Shown one piece after another: positions 9,901 through 18,518 of a stretch of 64,000 nucleotides of DNA; position 1 is the first letter of the stretch, and every line of letters starts with the position of its first letter. Source of the stretch: Asticcacaulis sp. EMRT-3 (GTDB lineage: Bacteria > Pseudomonadota > Alphaproteobacteria > Caulobacterales > Caulobacteraceae). Location of the stretch: positions 1,199,001-1,263,000 of the forward strand of contig NZ_JASERT010000001.1 in assembly GCF_030027245.1 (NCBI RefSeq). The letters run 5' to 3'. Position numbers and translations under genes: made by a program. Under the pieces are notes generated by a model. The model ran no database searches. It had not been told where the DNA came from and saw only the letters and a list, made by a program, of their open reading frames with translations.

Positions 9901-10374
9901 TTACGCGCTCCGGACGTTTTTGCGGCTCAACGACTTGAAGTCGATGACTTCCGGCTGCTGGGCTTCGTGGGTATGGGTGGCGCCAGCGAAGATGCGCAGT
10001 TGCGTCATCTGCTTGCGGGCCAGCGGGCTTTCCTTGGGCATCATGCGCTCAACCGCCTTGGTCAGCACGCGCTCAGGATACTTGCCGTTCAGCAACTGGC
10101 CGAGCGTGCGTTGCTTGACGCCGCCGGGGTGGCCGGTGTGCCAATAGAAGATTTCATTGTGCTTCTTGCCGGTCAGGTGAACCTTCTCGGCATTGATCAC
10201 GATGACATTGTCGCCGCCATCGGTGTGCGACGTATAGTTAGGGAGGTGCTTGCCGCGAAGACGCATGGCGATGAAAGAGGCGAGACGGCCCAGAACGGCG
10301 TCTTCGGCGTCGATCACGATCCACTTCTTCTCGACATCGGCCGGCTTCAGGGGCGCGGTGGTCGAAGTCAACAT
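9901..10374 (-). CDS. rplM: 50S ribosomal protein L13
   Basis: L13 is an early-assembly large-subunit protein. The 157-residue translation shows [17 protein letters not shown] near the N-terminus, then [22 protein letters not shown] and the [18 protein letters not shown] segment, all typical of L13. It is the promoter-proximal gene of the rplM-rpsI operon. The 163-bp gap to ctaA should contain the promoter, but no convincing elements were recognised. Confidence 0.97.
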   Translation of the reverse strand: MLTSTTAPLKPADVEKKWIVIDAEDAVLGRLASFIAMRLRGKHLPNYTSHTDGGDNVIVINAEKVHLTGKKHNEIFYWHTGHPGGVKQRTLGQLLNGKYPERVLTKAVERMMPKESPLARKQMTQLRIFAGATHTHEAQQPEVIDFKSLSRKNVRSA

Positions 10375-10537
10375 GGTGTCAAAATCCTTGCAGAGCCGCG
10401 CCCGCGAACCGGGAAACGGCGAAGAGGCGCGTCATGTACATGAGCGCTCCCACACTGTCAACGCATTAGTTTTGACAAAACTGCAACCAAGAAATTGATT
10501 TTAAAGGGTAAATTCGATTAGGTATTAAATTACCGCA

Positions 10538-11590
10538 TCAAAAACCGCCTCTGCGGAAGCTGCGGTCGGCGCGCGCCACCATCCATGTCAGGCTGGTGGC
10601 CAGGGCCACGATGCAGACGGCCACGATCTGATGGGTCAGGGCGAAGCCTAAGGCCACCACCGACACCAGCGTGGCCACGCCGAGCGTTGCCTGCACCCAG
10701 ACCAGGGTGGACAGCGTCGTCGCCACGACCTTCAGCTTGTCTTCATTGCACTGGCGGCCCAGAATGACAGCAAAGATGGTGGCGTAGATCAGCAGCAGAT
10801 AGGCATTGCAGCGATGGACGAACTGCACCAGCCCCTGATCGTGCAAAAAGGCCATCATCACGCCGCGCGACCAGTCCACCGGCGGCAGGATGTGACCGTT
10901 CATCAAAGGCCAGTCATTATAAACGAGCCCCGCCTGATTACCGGCCACCAGCGCGCCCAGCACACATTGCAGCACCACGAGACACAATAATATGCCCGTG
11001 GCCCAGCGCCAGCCTGTCGGCGCGCCGCGTCCGCGCTTCTCGCCGTCCAGCGCCTCGAAACCCGTCCAGATCGTCGCCATCAGCAGCAGAAGCGCCATGA
11101 ACAGGTGCGAGGCCAGCATTTCCGGCGCCACCGATACGCGCTTCGATAAGCCGCTGGCCACCATCAGCCAGCCGACCAGCCCCTGCCCCGCCCCCAGCAC
11201 CAGAAGCCCGCCGCACCGCCAGATCAGGCGACCCGGAATCTCGCGCATCAGCAAAAGCACGATGAAACCACCGATATAGACCACGCCGACCAGCAGGCGC
11301 GCCACTAAGCGGTGCGTCCACTCCCACCAGAAGATGCCTTTGAACTGCTTCATCTCCATATGCGGATTGACCTGGCTGAACTGCGGGATCTTCTTGTAAT
11401 TGTCGAATTCCGCCTGCCAGGCCTGCGCGTCGCGCGGCGGCATAATCCCTGAAATCGGCTTCCAGTCGGTGATCGACAGGCCGGACTGGGTCAGGCGCGT
11501 CGTGCCGCCAATGGCCACCAGCACAATGATCAGGAAGGCCGCCGAGAACAGCCATGCCGCCGTCAGCGGCGACTTGAGGGGAAGTCGCAC
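10538..11590 (-). CDS. ctaA: Heme A synthase (COX15/CtaA)
   Basis: This membrane enzyme oxidises heme O to heme A for cytochrome oxidase. The 350 residues contain about eight transmembrane helices and the family stretches GGTTRLTQSGLSITDWKPI near residue 28, WEWTHRLVARLLG-like near 90, and VQFVHRCNAY and LTHQIVAV with candidate heme-ligand histidines. It lacks the extracellular cysteine pair of the Bacillus type, as expected for the alphaproteobacterial/mitochondrial COX15 class. The gene stands alone between rplM and a roughly 300-bp noncoding gap. Confidence 0.94.
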   Translation of the reverse strand: MRLPLKSPLTAAWLFSAAFLIIVLVAIGGTTRLTQSGLSITDWKPISGIMPPRDAQAWQAEFDNYKKIPQFSQVNPHMEMKQFKGIFWWEWTHRLVARLLVGVVYIGGFIVLLLMREIPGRLIWRCGGLLVLGAGQGLVGWLMVASGLSKRVSVAPEMLASHLFMALLLLMATIWTGFEALDGEKRGRGAPTGWRWATGILLCLVVLQCVLGALVAGNQAGLVYNDWPLMNGHILPPVDWSRGVMMAFLHDQGLVQFVHRCNAYLLLIYATIFAVILGRQCNEDKLKVVATTLSTLVWVQATLGVATLVSVVALGFALTHQIVAVCIVALATSLTWMVARADRSFRRGGF

Positions 11591-11889
11591 TTGTTACGCC
11601 TCGCTTGCTTGAACTTTATCTTTATCGCGTCTTGTCCGCACATTCGCGCAACGCCTTGCCGCAGTCTGAATTTGCCGATAGGTTACATCAAAACTGGTGC
11701 GCTAAAGCGGAGTGAAACCGGACGGAGTTGGAATGGCTGCGATTTGCCCATGAAGATGTGGCGATTTCAAGCCATCCTCCTCTGAATGTGCCAAGATTGT
11801 GATCGGGATTCAGGTCTTCATGCACAGCTAAGCGCTCCAACCGGAAAGCGGTTTCGCTTTTTGAACTGAAAACAAAGGGAAGACCGTTC
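11591..11889. other. Noncoding gap with imperfect palindromes
   Basis: No gene is visible in this stretch between ctaA and the plus-strand small membrane genes. It holds CATGAAGA near 11750 with its complement TCTTCATG near 11815, and a short hairpin AAAGCG-GTTT-CGCTTT followed by T residues near 11845. It should contain the divergent promoters, but none can be assigned with confidence. Confidence 0.45.
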
Positions 11890-12159
11890 ATGACGGCGGA
11901 AAACTACATACTCGCCATTCTCGCCGGCTTCGTGGTCGGCTGGGTCGGCAATGCCATCAGCAGGAGCCGCTTCAGCTTTTCGACCAATCTGTTCGTGGCC
12001 ATTGCCGGTGCCATTTTGCTCAACTTCTTTATCCGCAGCAGCGAAATGATGAACGACGACTTCTTCCCCACTCTCGGCCTGTCATTGTTCGGTTCCGCCG
12101 CGCTGCTGCTGCTGTTCCACCTGAGCCGCTTTCCGGAGCGGGCCCGCAAGAAGCGCTGA
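11890..12159 (+). CDS. Small three-helix membrane protein, GlsB/YeaQ/YmgE-like
   Basis: This 89-residue protein has three predicted transmembrane helices (about residues 6-22, 32-49 and 61-78) and a basic C-terminus. The glycine-rich first helix (ILAGFVVGWVGNAIS) and the GAILLNFF segment resemble the GlsB/YeaQ/YmgE family, sometimes called transglycosylase-associated proteins, whose biochemical role is unknown. The resemblance is moderate. It is followed after three bases by the DUF2842 gene, so it probably opens a three-gene operon of small membrane proteins. Confidence 0.6.
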   Translation: MTAENYILAILAGFVVGWVGNAISRSRFSFSTNLFVAIAGAILLNFFIRSSEMMNDDFFPTLGLSLFGSAALLLLFHLSRFPERARKKR

Positions 12160-12162
12160 TTC

Positions 12163-12399
12163 ATGCAAGACAGCCACTCTCCCAAGGGCCTGAGCCTGCC
12201 CAAACGCCGCCTGATCGCCTGCCTCGGCATACTGGTCTTCCTGCCGGTCTATGTGGTGGTCGCTGCGTCGCTGGCCGCTTTCATCCACGGCGGCCCCATC
12301 ACCGCCTTCATCTTTTACGCGCTCGCCGGCACCTTGTGGGGCGTGCCGCTGATCCCGCTGATTTCCTGGTCGGAAAATTACAGGAAGCGCAGAAAATGA
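12163..12399 (+). CDS. DUF2842 family membrane protein
   Basis: This 78-residue protein has two transmembrane helices (about residues 17-39 and 45-66) and ends with PLIPLISWSENYRKRRK. The two-helix layout with a G-x-LW-x-x-P-x-x-PLI motif close to the C-terminus fits DUF2842, a small alphaproteobacterial family of unknown function. Its stop codon overlaps the ATG of the next gene (ATGA), which indicates translational coupling. Confidence 0.7.
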   Translation: MQDSHSPKGLSLPKRRLIACLGILVFLPVYVVVAASLAAFIHGGPITAFIFYALAGTLWGVPLIPLISWSENYRKRRK

Positions 12400-13010
12400 C
12401 CGCGCCCGCCAGCCCAGCCCCTCCAAGCCCTGCGCCGCTGATGTCGAAAACCCGGCTCGAAGCCTTCAGCGACGGTGTGATCGCCATCATCATCACCATC
12501 ATGGTGCTGGAGTTGAAAACCCCCGAAGGCGTTGATCTGGCGGCACTGTACAGCGTGGGCCATATCTTCCTGCTCTATGCCTTAAGCTTTGTCTATGTCG
12601 GCATCTACTGGAACAATCACCACCACCTGCTGCACGCCGTCCATCGCATCAATGGCGGGGTGCTGTGGGCCAATCTGCATCTTCTCTTCTGGCTGTCTCT
12701 GGTGCCCTTCACCACGCGCTGGATGGGCGAAAGCCACCTCGCTACCCTGCCCGTGGCCGTCTATGGCCTGTCCCTGCTCATGCCGTCGATTGCCTATTAT
12801 ATTCTTGTCCGCGTGCTGATCCGCATCAACGGCCACGACAGCCAGATCGCCCGCGCCATCGGCAACGACGTTAAGGGCATGGCCTCGACAGCCATCTATC
12901 TGGCGGGCATCGCTCTCAGCTTCTGGAATGTCTGGGGCGGCATTGCGGCCTATGTGCTGGTGGCCCTGATCTGGCTGGTGCCCGACCGCCGCATCGAAGG
13001 CCACGCCTGA
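12396..13010 (+). CDS. TMEM175-family potassium channel-like protein (DUF1211)
   Basis: The first helix carries RLEAFSDGVIAIIITIMVLEL, which contains the FSD filter-side motif that defines bacterial TMEM175 channels, followed by a long loop and WNNHHHLLHAVHRING. About six transmembrane helices fit in 204 residues, the usual size of the bacterial proteins, which assemble as tetramers and conduct K+. The start at 12396 overlaps the upstream stop codon as ATGA; the in-frame region upstream is only the shadow of that gene. The 115-bp repeat begins ten bases past the stop. Confidence 0.85.
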   Translation: MTAPASPAPPSPAPLMSKTRLEAFSDGVIAIIITIMVLELKTPEGVDLAALYSVGHIFLLYALSFVYVGIYWNNHHHLLHAVHRINGGVLWANLHLLFWLSLVPFTTRWMGESHLATLPVAVYGLSLLMPSIAYYILVRVLIRINGHDSQIARAIGNDVKGMASTAIYLAGIALSFWNVWGGIAAYVLVALIWLVPDRRIEGHA

Positions 13011-13020
13011 AACGCAGCTC

Positions 13021-13135
13021 TAGAGCAACGAGCGTTTAATTTGACTTACAAATTGAATGCGAGATGCGGAAAAACGTAAAATGTAGAGCGGGTTGCATGC
13101 CTTTGACCGATTCAATCAAAATGCAAACCGCTCTA
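13021..13135 (+). repeat. 115-bp TAGAGC repeat, copy A
   Basis: This is one of seven copies in the window of a 115-bp element running from TAGAGCAACGAGCG to ACCGCTCTA. It contains an inner inverted repeat (TAGAGCGG..GCAT / ATGC..CCGCTCTA) and a GANTC site. Its right-hand end supplies the TAG stop codon of the minus-strand lipoprotein gene that ends at 13133. Confidence 0.93.
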
Positions 13136-13858
13136 AAGCCCCTCCACCTTTTGCCCCTTAGCGGTTTGCGGCGTCACGGGCGTCGGCGGCAGGGCGGCAC
13201 CGGCCAGCGCCTCCTGCGAAAAGGCGATCAAACCGGCCACCACCCTGGTCGTGGCCTGATTAAAGCCATCGGCGATCAGCGACATGTCATTGTGGCGCAA
13301 AGGCACTTCGGCCGACACATAGCGCTGCCCCACCACCGAACGATCCGACAGACGAATAATGCGTGCATCAACGCCGATGGAAACGGTGGGGCGATTATGG
13401 CTGTAATCGGCTTCGAAGCGGCGCACTGTCAGGTCGAGCCGGTAATTGGCGTCGCTCGGCCCGCGCGGCTCCAGCGCCACCGTGCCGCCCGAACGCGCAA
13501 ACCCATCGCCGACCGCCGCCTTGAACATCGATTCCGCCGTGGCCGCCCAGCGCGCCTGCCCGACATAGGCCACTTCATTGCCCTCGACCGTCAGCACCTG
13601 ATCACCGGCGCTGGCGGGCGGAAAGGTCATGCCGCCCAGAATCATGCCCACGGGCATTGTCACAGATGAAGTATCGGGAGCCTGCGCCTGATCGCCCTTG
13701 CCGGAGGGGCCGCTTTTATCAGGCAGATCGGGCTGATAGCCAAAGCGATAAAGCTGCACCGGCTTGACCTTGGGCAGCAGATTGACGCAGCCGCTTAAGG
13801 ACAAGGCCGCCCCACCCACGGCAATCGCCACGAAACACGTTTTCAGAACGGCTCTCAT
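13133..13858 (-). CDS. ABC transport auxiliary lipoprotein, PqiC/DUF330-like
   Basis: The N-terminus has a lipoprotein signal with lipobox LSGC (Cys24). The remainder (241 residues in all) fits the ABC-type transport auxiliary component family, related to PqiC/YmbA, which works with MCE proteins to bridge lipids towards the outer membrane. A stretch rich in Pro, Gly and charged residues near 45-65 (KSGPSGKGDQAQAPDTSS) is probably a flexible linker. The gene is the last of the Mla-type operon and its ATG overlaps the stop of the MCE gene. Its TAG stop lies exactly in the end of repeat copy A, so the original C-terminus may have been altered by one or a few residues. Confidence 0.85.
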   Translation of the reverse strand: MRAVLKTCFVAIAVGGAALSLSGCVNLLPKVKPVQLYRFGYQPDLPDKSGPSGKGDQAQAPDTSSVTMPVGMILGGMTFPPASAGDQVLTVEGNEVAYVGQARWAATAESMFKAAVGDGFARSGGTVALEPRGPSDANYRLDLTVRRFEADYSHNRPTVSIGVDARIIRLSDRSVVGQRYVSAEVPLRHNDMSLIADGFNQATTRVVAGLIAFSQEALAGAALPPTPVTPQTAKGQKVEGL

Positions 13859-14790
13859 TGGCCTACCTTTCTTTCCTTGGCGACAGGCTTATTGATCAGG
13901 GCCTGCGGGCTCGTCTGCACGGAATCGACCAGGCTTTTCAGCGAATTCGCCGCGTCATTGAGATTTTCAAGACTTTCCTGAACCTGCGGCAGGGTCACAT
14001 TGTTGACCTGATCGACCGGCTTTTGAATCGCGTCCGACAGCTTGCTGACATTATCGGCGGCAGCGGCCAGCTTGTCGGTGGCCGCGTCGATCTTGTCCAG
14101 GGTTGCCGGCATCTGATTGCTCATCACCCCATTGGTCGAATGGGCAAGCTGGGTGACGGCATCGGCCGCCTGTCCGGCGCTGACCACCGCCTCGTGGGCG
14201 TCGTCGAGCAACTGCTTCTGTTCCTTCAGATCGGCGGTGATCGCCTGAATATTGTCCATCGTATGGGTAAAGGACTGGATATTATGATCGCTGAGCAGGC
14301 GGTTGATGCGGTCCAGACTGTCATAGGTTTTTTCGACCACCGATCCCGACCCCGACAACAACTTCGACAGAGGACTTTCCTCGGACGGAATGACCGGAAC
14401 TTCGCCGTAAGCGCCGTGTTTGAGCAGAGGCGCCTTGGGCGTGCCCGGTGAAATTTGCATATAGAGCAGGCCGGTAATGCCCTGCGGCATCAGGGTGGCC
14501 ACCGAATTGGTGCGGATCGGTGTTCCGGCGTCAAGCTGTATGCGGGCGAACACCTGGCGCGTGCCCGCCTTGCCGAGACGCAAATCTGTCACCTCACCCA
14601 CCTTGATACCGTTGAAATGCACTTCCGCGCCCTTGTTCAGCCAATCGACCGGCTGATTGAATTCGACATCGTAAATGCCGTAATCCTTGTTGAAGTCGAA
14701 CTTGACGAACCAGAAGGCGAAGCCGAGCAGGATACAGCCCAGTACCAGGGTGACCAGTCCGACGGCGGCATAATGAGCCTGACGTTCCAT
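13855..14790 (-). CDS. mlaD: MCE/MlaD-family lipid-transport substrate-binding protein
   Basis: The protein has one N-terminal transmembrane helix (about 8-30) and then a single MCE domain (about 38-120, with KGAEVHFNGIKVGEVTDLRL and LMPQGITGLLYMQI). A long alpha-helical C-terminal region (about 180-290), rich in Ala, Asp and Asn, follows. MCE proteins form hexameric rings that shuttle phospholipids between ABC transporter and periplasmic partners. At 311 residues it is longer than E. coli MlaD (183) because of the helical tail, so it could form a short tunnel. It lies ten bases after the ATPase gene and overlaps the lipoprotein gene. Confidence 0.9.
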   Translation of the reverse strand: MERQAHYAAVGLVTLVLGCILLGFAFWFVKFDFNKDYGIYDVEFNQPVDWLNKGAEVHFNGIKVGEVTDLRLGKAGTRQVFARIQLDAGTPIRTNSVATLMPQGITGLLYMQISPGTPKAPLLKHGAYGEVPVIPSEESPLSKLLSGSGSVVEKTYDSLDRINRLLSDHNIQSFTHTMDNIQAITADLKEQKQLLDDAHEAVVSAGQAADAVTQLAHSTNGVMSNQMPATLDKIDAATDKLAAAADNVSKLSDAIQKPVDQVNNVTLPQVQESLENLNDAANSLKSLVDSVQTSPQALINKPVAKERKVGQ

Positions 14791-14800
14791 AAATGTCCTC

Positions 14801-15604
14801 CTACCCTCTCAGGCGGCTTCTGGGGCCATGAAAATATTCATGGATCCAGGGGTGATCAGATGTTTCCAGCACCTCGATGCGACCTCTGGCCGCCACGTGG
14901 CGGTCGGCCAGAACCGCAATCTCGTCGCAGACCGTATAAAGGCTGTCGAGATCGTGCGTAATCATAAAGACGGTCAGGTCGAGGCTATCGGCCAGATCAC
15001 GGATAAGCTGGTCGAAGGCCGAGGCCCCGATCGGGTCGAGGCCTGCGGTCGGCTCGTCGAGAAACAGCAGCTCGGCGTCGATAGCCAGGGCACGCGCCAG
15101 CGCCGCGCGTTTCACCATGCCGCCCGACAGTTCCGATGGCGCCAGTTCGGCAGCGCGCAGCGGCAGGCCCACCAGGGCCAGTTTAAGCAGGGCGATCTCG
15201 TGCGCCTCACGCGGCGACAGACTGGTGAATTCGAGGATCGGCGCCATGATGTTTTCGGCCACCGACAAGGTGGAGAAGAGCGCCCCGCCCTGAAACAAAA
15301 CGCCGGTCTTGGCGCGGACGGCCAGGGCCTCGTCTTCACCGGCCTCGCTGAGATTGTGTCCGAAAATACGAATCTCGCCGGAGGTCGGCTTTTGCAGGCC
15401 CAGAATCGTATTGAGCAGCACGGTCTTGCCGGCACCTGATCCGCCTACCACCCCCAAAATCTCGCCGCGCGCGACGCTCAGATCGAGATCCTCATGCACG
15501 ACATGCGTGCCAAAGCGGTTGTTGAGCCCGCGGATGGTGATGGCCTCATCTTCGGTTTCCTGAGCCGGCGCGTCCTTATCGGGAGCACTTTTTACGGGGG
15601 CCAT
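14801..15604 (-). CDS. mlaF: Mla-type ABC transporter ATP-binding protein
   Basis: This 267-residue ATPase has Walker A GGSGAGKT (54-61), the signature LSGGMVKRAALARAL characteristic of MlaF-type proteins (LSGGM rather than LSGGQ), Walker B LLFLDEPTAGLDP and a switch histidine in MITHD. It powers the MlaE-like permease for phospholipid movement. The N-terminal 20 residues are acidic and probably unstructured. Its start overlaps the permease stop by one base, consistent with one operon with MCE and lipoprotein genes downstream. Confidence 0.92.
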   Translation of the reverse strand: MAPVKSAPDKDAPAQETEDEAITIRGLNNRFGTHVVHEDLDLSVARGEILGVVGGSGAGKTVLLNTILGLQKPTSGEIRIFGHNLSEAGEDEALAVRAKTGVLFQGGALFSTLSVAENIMAPILEFTSLSPREAHEIALLKLALVGLPLRAAELAPSELSGGMVKRAALARALAIDAELLFLDEPTAGLDPIGASAFDQLIRDLADSLDLTVFMITHDLDSLYTVCDEIAVLADRHVAARGRIEVLETSDHPWIHEYFHGPRSRLRG

Positions 15605-16770
15605 CAGAAGGTCACCCCGTTGAACAGCATGGCGAACACGGCGTCGAGCATGAAGACGAGGAAGATGGACTGCACCACCGCCGTCGTTACCTGACGGCCC
15701 AGCGACAACACGTCGTCCTTGACATTCATGCCCTGCCAGCAGCCAACAATGGCGATGGTGGCGGCAAAAAACGGCGGACGCACGATCCCAAGGAAGAAGT
15801 TATAATAGGGCACATAATCATGCAGGCGCTGGATAAAAATGTCGGGACCCGCGCCGAGCGCCGACCAGATGGCCAGCATCCCGCCGGTCATGGCGGCCAG
15901 GGCCGAAATCATGGTGATCAGCGGTGCCATCACCACCAGTCCGAGGATACGCGGCACGATCAAAGCCTCATAAGGATCGATGCCCATCACGCGCATGGCG
16001 TCGATTTCCTGATTCATCTTCATCGCTCCCACCTCGGCGGCGAAGGCCGAGGCCGAACGTCCGGCCAGCAGGATGGCGGTGATCAGCGGCGCAAATTCAC
16101 GCAGGGCGAACACCGCCACCATGTCGATGGCGAAGATGCCGCCGCCATATTGCTGAAGCTGCAACACGCCGATAAAGCCGATCACCCCGCCCAGAAACAG
16201 GCTGGTCAGGGCCACGATCGGGATGGCGTCGATACCCGACCTCTGCATGATATTGAACACCGATGCCCAGCGCAGGCGGCCCGGCCGCACCACGGTCAGC
16301 ATCCCCACCGTCGTCACATGGCCGAGAAACACCGACTGCTTGAGAAAGCCGTTGCGAAAACGCATGACCAGTCGGCCCAGCCAGCCCAGCGCATTAAACA
16401 GAGGGTGCAGCCAGAAGCGTGCCTCAGGCGGATGATCCTTCTCCCAGGCCAGCAGTTCGGGACTGTGCTGCCCCACCAGATCAAACAGGCGGGCGAATTT
16501 GCTGCCTTCGGCGAAAACCTCGCCGTCCAAGCGGTCATCGATCGCCTCGCGCAGGGCCAGGGCACCTGCGCTGTCGAGCGCCTCCAGCCCGTCCGCCTCA
16601 ACGCGCACATGGGCAAAACCCGCCAGGCGGCTTTTCAGCCGCGCCGCCACGCCTTCCAGCCGGGTGATGATCCAGTGGCCGCTCAGGCGCAGCACCGCCA
16701 GGGAGTCTGCATCCGCCACGCTCTCCACCGCGAAATCGGCCTTGGCCACTTTAGTCCTGGTCTTTGGCAT
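15604..16770 (-). CDS. mlaE: MlaE-family permease with N-terminal STAS-like domain
   Basis: Residues about 15-110 resemble a STAS/MlaB-like fold (LAVLRLSGHWIITRLEGVAARL and ALDSAGALALREAID). Residues about 125-388 are the MlaE permease with the conserved EVGAMKMNQEIDAMRVMGIDPYE segment and five or so transmembrane helices. In E. coli the STAS protein MlaB is separate; here it is fused to the permease, an arrangement known in many alphaproteobacteria. It is the first gene of the four-gene Mla-type operon, which keeps lipid asymmetry in the outer membrane. Confidence 0.92.
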   Translation of the reverse strand: MPKTRTKVAKADFAVESVADADSLAVLRLSGHWIITRLEGVAARLKSRLAGFAHVRVEADGLEALDSAGALALREAIDDRLDGEVFAEGSKFARLFDLVGQHSPELLAWEKDHPPEARFWLHPLFNALGWLGRLVMRFRNGFLKQSVFLGHVTTVGMLTVVRPGRLRWASVFNIMQRSGIDAIPIVALTSLFLGGVIGFIGVLQLQQYGGGIFAIDMVAVFALREFAPLITAILLAGRSASAFAAEVGAMKMNQEIDAMRVMGIDPYEALIVPRILGLVVMAPLITMISALAAMTGGMLAIWSALGAGPDIFIQRLHDYVPYYNFFLGIVRPPFFAATIAIVGCWQGMNVKDDVLSLGRQVTTAVVQSIFLVFMLDAVFAMLFNGVTF

Positions 16771-16903
16771 GGGTGCCGGTGCGCTCTTTATCTATACGGG
16801 CTGGGTAGTATGAACCAGCATAGATCGGGCTTATTGATAAAATGGCAATAGCTAAGGTGAAAAAAGTGTACAGACCCGTTCACTTTTTGCGTAGCTTCGT
16901 GTC

Positions 16904-17182
16904 TTACTGATCGCGCACCGGCCATGCCACCGGCCCACGCCGGATGCGATAAATACCGCGAACGTCTTCGGGCGCGACAGGTTTTCCCTTGCGCAGCATG
17001 TCGATCTGGCCTTTGCGCGCCAGCCCCAGAATCACGGCGCGCACCTTCGGCAGTTCGCGTTGCCAATATTTGGGCCCGCCCTCGGGATGCACCGCCTTGG
17101 CGACATCGTTCGGGCTTATGGACTCACCTTCTCGCGCCTGCGATAAGAGCGCCTGAATCGTCTCTTCGATCAATTGAGACAT
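16904..17182 (-). CDS. DUF3253 domain protein (winged-helix-like)
   Basis: This 92-residue, mostly alpha-helical protein has the DUF3253 pattern: an N-terminal helix (IEETIQALLSQ), SPNDVAKAVHPEG, then WRELP-like WQRELPKVRAVILGLARKGQI and a final IYRIRRG strand. The fold is expected to be winged-helix. No function is established. It stands alone, divergent from the thioesterase gene that starts 31 bases away, so the two probably share a promoter region. Confidence 0.78.
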   Translation of the reverse strand: MSQLIEETIQALLSQAREGESISPNDVAKAVHPEGGPKYWQRELPKVRAVILGLARKGQIDMLRKGKPVAPEDVRGIYRIRRGPVAWPVRDQ

Positions 17183-17213
17183 CTATGTTGTACCTGTTCC
17201 CGGAGTGTTGGCT

Positions 17214-17666
17214 ATGACGGATCGCCAGATTGAAACCGTAACCGAAGGCGAGTTCGCCGGCTGGTCACGCGAGCTGAAGCGCGAGGGCTTCAACGGGCTT
17301 GTGGGGGCCTATTACTATCAGGCGGAAGATCCTGCCAATCTTAAAGTGGCTTTCAAGGCACAAAAGCAGCATCTGAATGGCGGCGGCACTGTGCATGGCG
17401 GCTGCCTGCTCACCCTGGCCGACACCTCTTTGTTCATCTTCTCCCTGCCCTGTCTCGATGGCGGCAGCGCAGTCACCGTGCAGCTCGACTCGCAGTTTCT
17501 GTCCCCCGGCCACGAAGGCGACATCATCGTGGCCAGCGGCGAAATCACCCGCGCCGGCAAATCGCTGATCTACGGACGCGGCCAGCTTACCTGCGGCGAG
17601 CGCATCCTCATGACCTTTTCCGGCGTCCTGGCGCGCAAGGCCACACGTCCCGGCGGCGATGGCTGA
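17214..17666 (+). CDS. PaaI-family hotdog-fold thioesterase
   Basis: This 150-residue protein has the hotdog-fold PaaI pattern, with LNGGGTVHGGCLLTLADTS as the active-site stretch and a following strand-rich half. Such enzymes hydrolyse aryl- or acyl-CoA thioesters; the substrate is not predictable from sequence. The ATG at 17214 has GGAG eight bases upstream and is preferred over an in-frame start at 17205. The gene is followed by a 145-bp gap and then by the response regulator. Confidence 0.83.
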   Translation: MTDRQIETVTEGEFAGWSRELKREGFNGLVGAYYYQAEDPANLKVAFKAQKQHLNGGGTVHGGCLLTLADTSLFIFSLPCLDGGSAVTVQLDSQFLSPGHEGDIIVASGEITRAGKSLIYGRGQLTCGERILMTFSGVLARKATRPGGDG

Positions 17667-17811
17667 CGCCGCCCGTCATCCGCCGCAAACAGCGAAATGA
17701 CGGCTGAAGCGCCCGTCCCCGCTTTACATTTCCGGGCGAATAGTGATCAATCCTTGCCCATCGGCCGCCACATGCCGAAATGTCAAAGACAGATGTAAAA
17801 GAGATAAAGCT

Positions 17812-18513
17812 TTGAGCCAGGCCCCCGGTCAGAACGACGCCGCCGTCCGCCACCTCCTCGTCGTGGATGATGATGACCGTATCCGTACCCTGCTGAAGGA
17901 ATTCCTTTCCCGGCAGGGCTTTCGCGTCACCACCGCCGCCCATGCCGACGCCGCCAAACGCATGTTGCAGCTTCTCGATTTCGACCTGCTGATCCTCGAT
18001 GTGATGATGCCCGGCGAAGATGGTTTTTCCCTGTCGAAATGGGTGCGCGCCAATTCCAATGTGCCGATCCTCATCCTGACGGCGCGTGGCCTGCCCGATG
18101 ACCGGATCATGGGATTATCGATTGGCGCTGATGATTATTTGTCGAAACCCTTTGAACCGCAAGAACTTTTACTGCGCATCGAAGCCATATTACGCCGCGC
18201 TGGCACGAAGCCCGCCCTGCCCAAATCAGTCGCTATGGGCGCTTTCAGCTTCGATCTCGAACGCGCCGAACTGACCAAGGGCGGCGCTTCCGTGCGCCTG
18301 ACCGAAGCCGAATCGCAATTGCTGAAATATCTGGCCGAACGCGCCAATGTGGCGGTTGACCGCATGGATCTGGCCAAGGACAGCGTTGATACCACGGGCC
18401 GCGCCGTCGATGTTCAGGTCACCCGCCTGCGCCGCAAGATCGAGCAGGATCCGAAGAACCCGCGTTACCTGCAAACCGTGCGCGGTAAGGGTTACATGCT
18501 GGCGCCGGACTGA
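17812..18513 (+). CDS. OmpR-family response regulator
   Basis: The protein has an N-terminal receiver domain (acidic D19/D20/D21, phospho-acceptor D63 in LILDVMMPG, T90, K112 in SKPF). A C-terminal winged-helix DNA-binding domain ends with QTVRGKGYML. It pairs with the histidine kinase encoded six bases downstream. The preferred start is TTG 17812 (MSQAPGQN) because AAAAGAG lies about ten bases upstream; a GTG at 17743 would add 23 atypical residues. The pair resembles the OmpR/EnvZ-like system that lies in many alphaproteobacterial genomes; its target genes are not visible here. Confidence 0.9.
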   Translation: MSQAPGQNDAAVRHLLVVDDDDRIRTLLKEFLSRQGFRVTTAAHADAAKRMLQLLDFDLLILDVMMPGEDGFSLSKWVRANSNVPILILTARGLPDDRIMGLSIGADDYLSKPFEPQELLLRIEAILRRAGTKPALPKSVAMGAFSFDLERAELTKGGASVRLTEAESQLLKYLAERANVAVDRMDLAKDSVDTTGRAVDVQVTRLRRKIEQDPKNPRYLQTVRGKGYMLAPD

Positions 18514-18518
18514 TCCAG

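Noticed and set aside
11840..11870. Terminator-like hairpin AAAGCG-GTTT-CGCTTTTT
   Set aside because: The stem is only six bp and no plus-strand gene lies upstream of it, so it was not listed as a terminator.
13064..13132. Short frame MRKNVKCRAGCMPLTDSI... seen in several copies of the 115-bp repeat
   Set aside because: The frame recurs only because the DNA repeat is conserved. It has no ribosome-binding site and no consistent stop, so it is not treated as a peptide gene.
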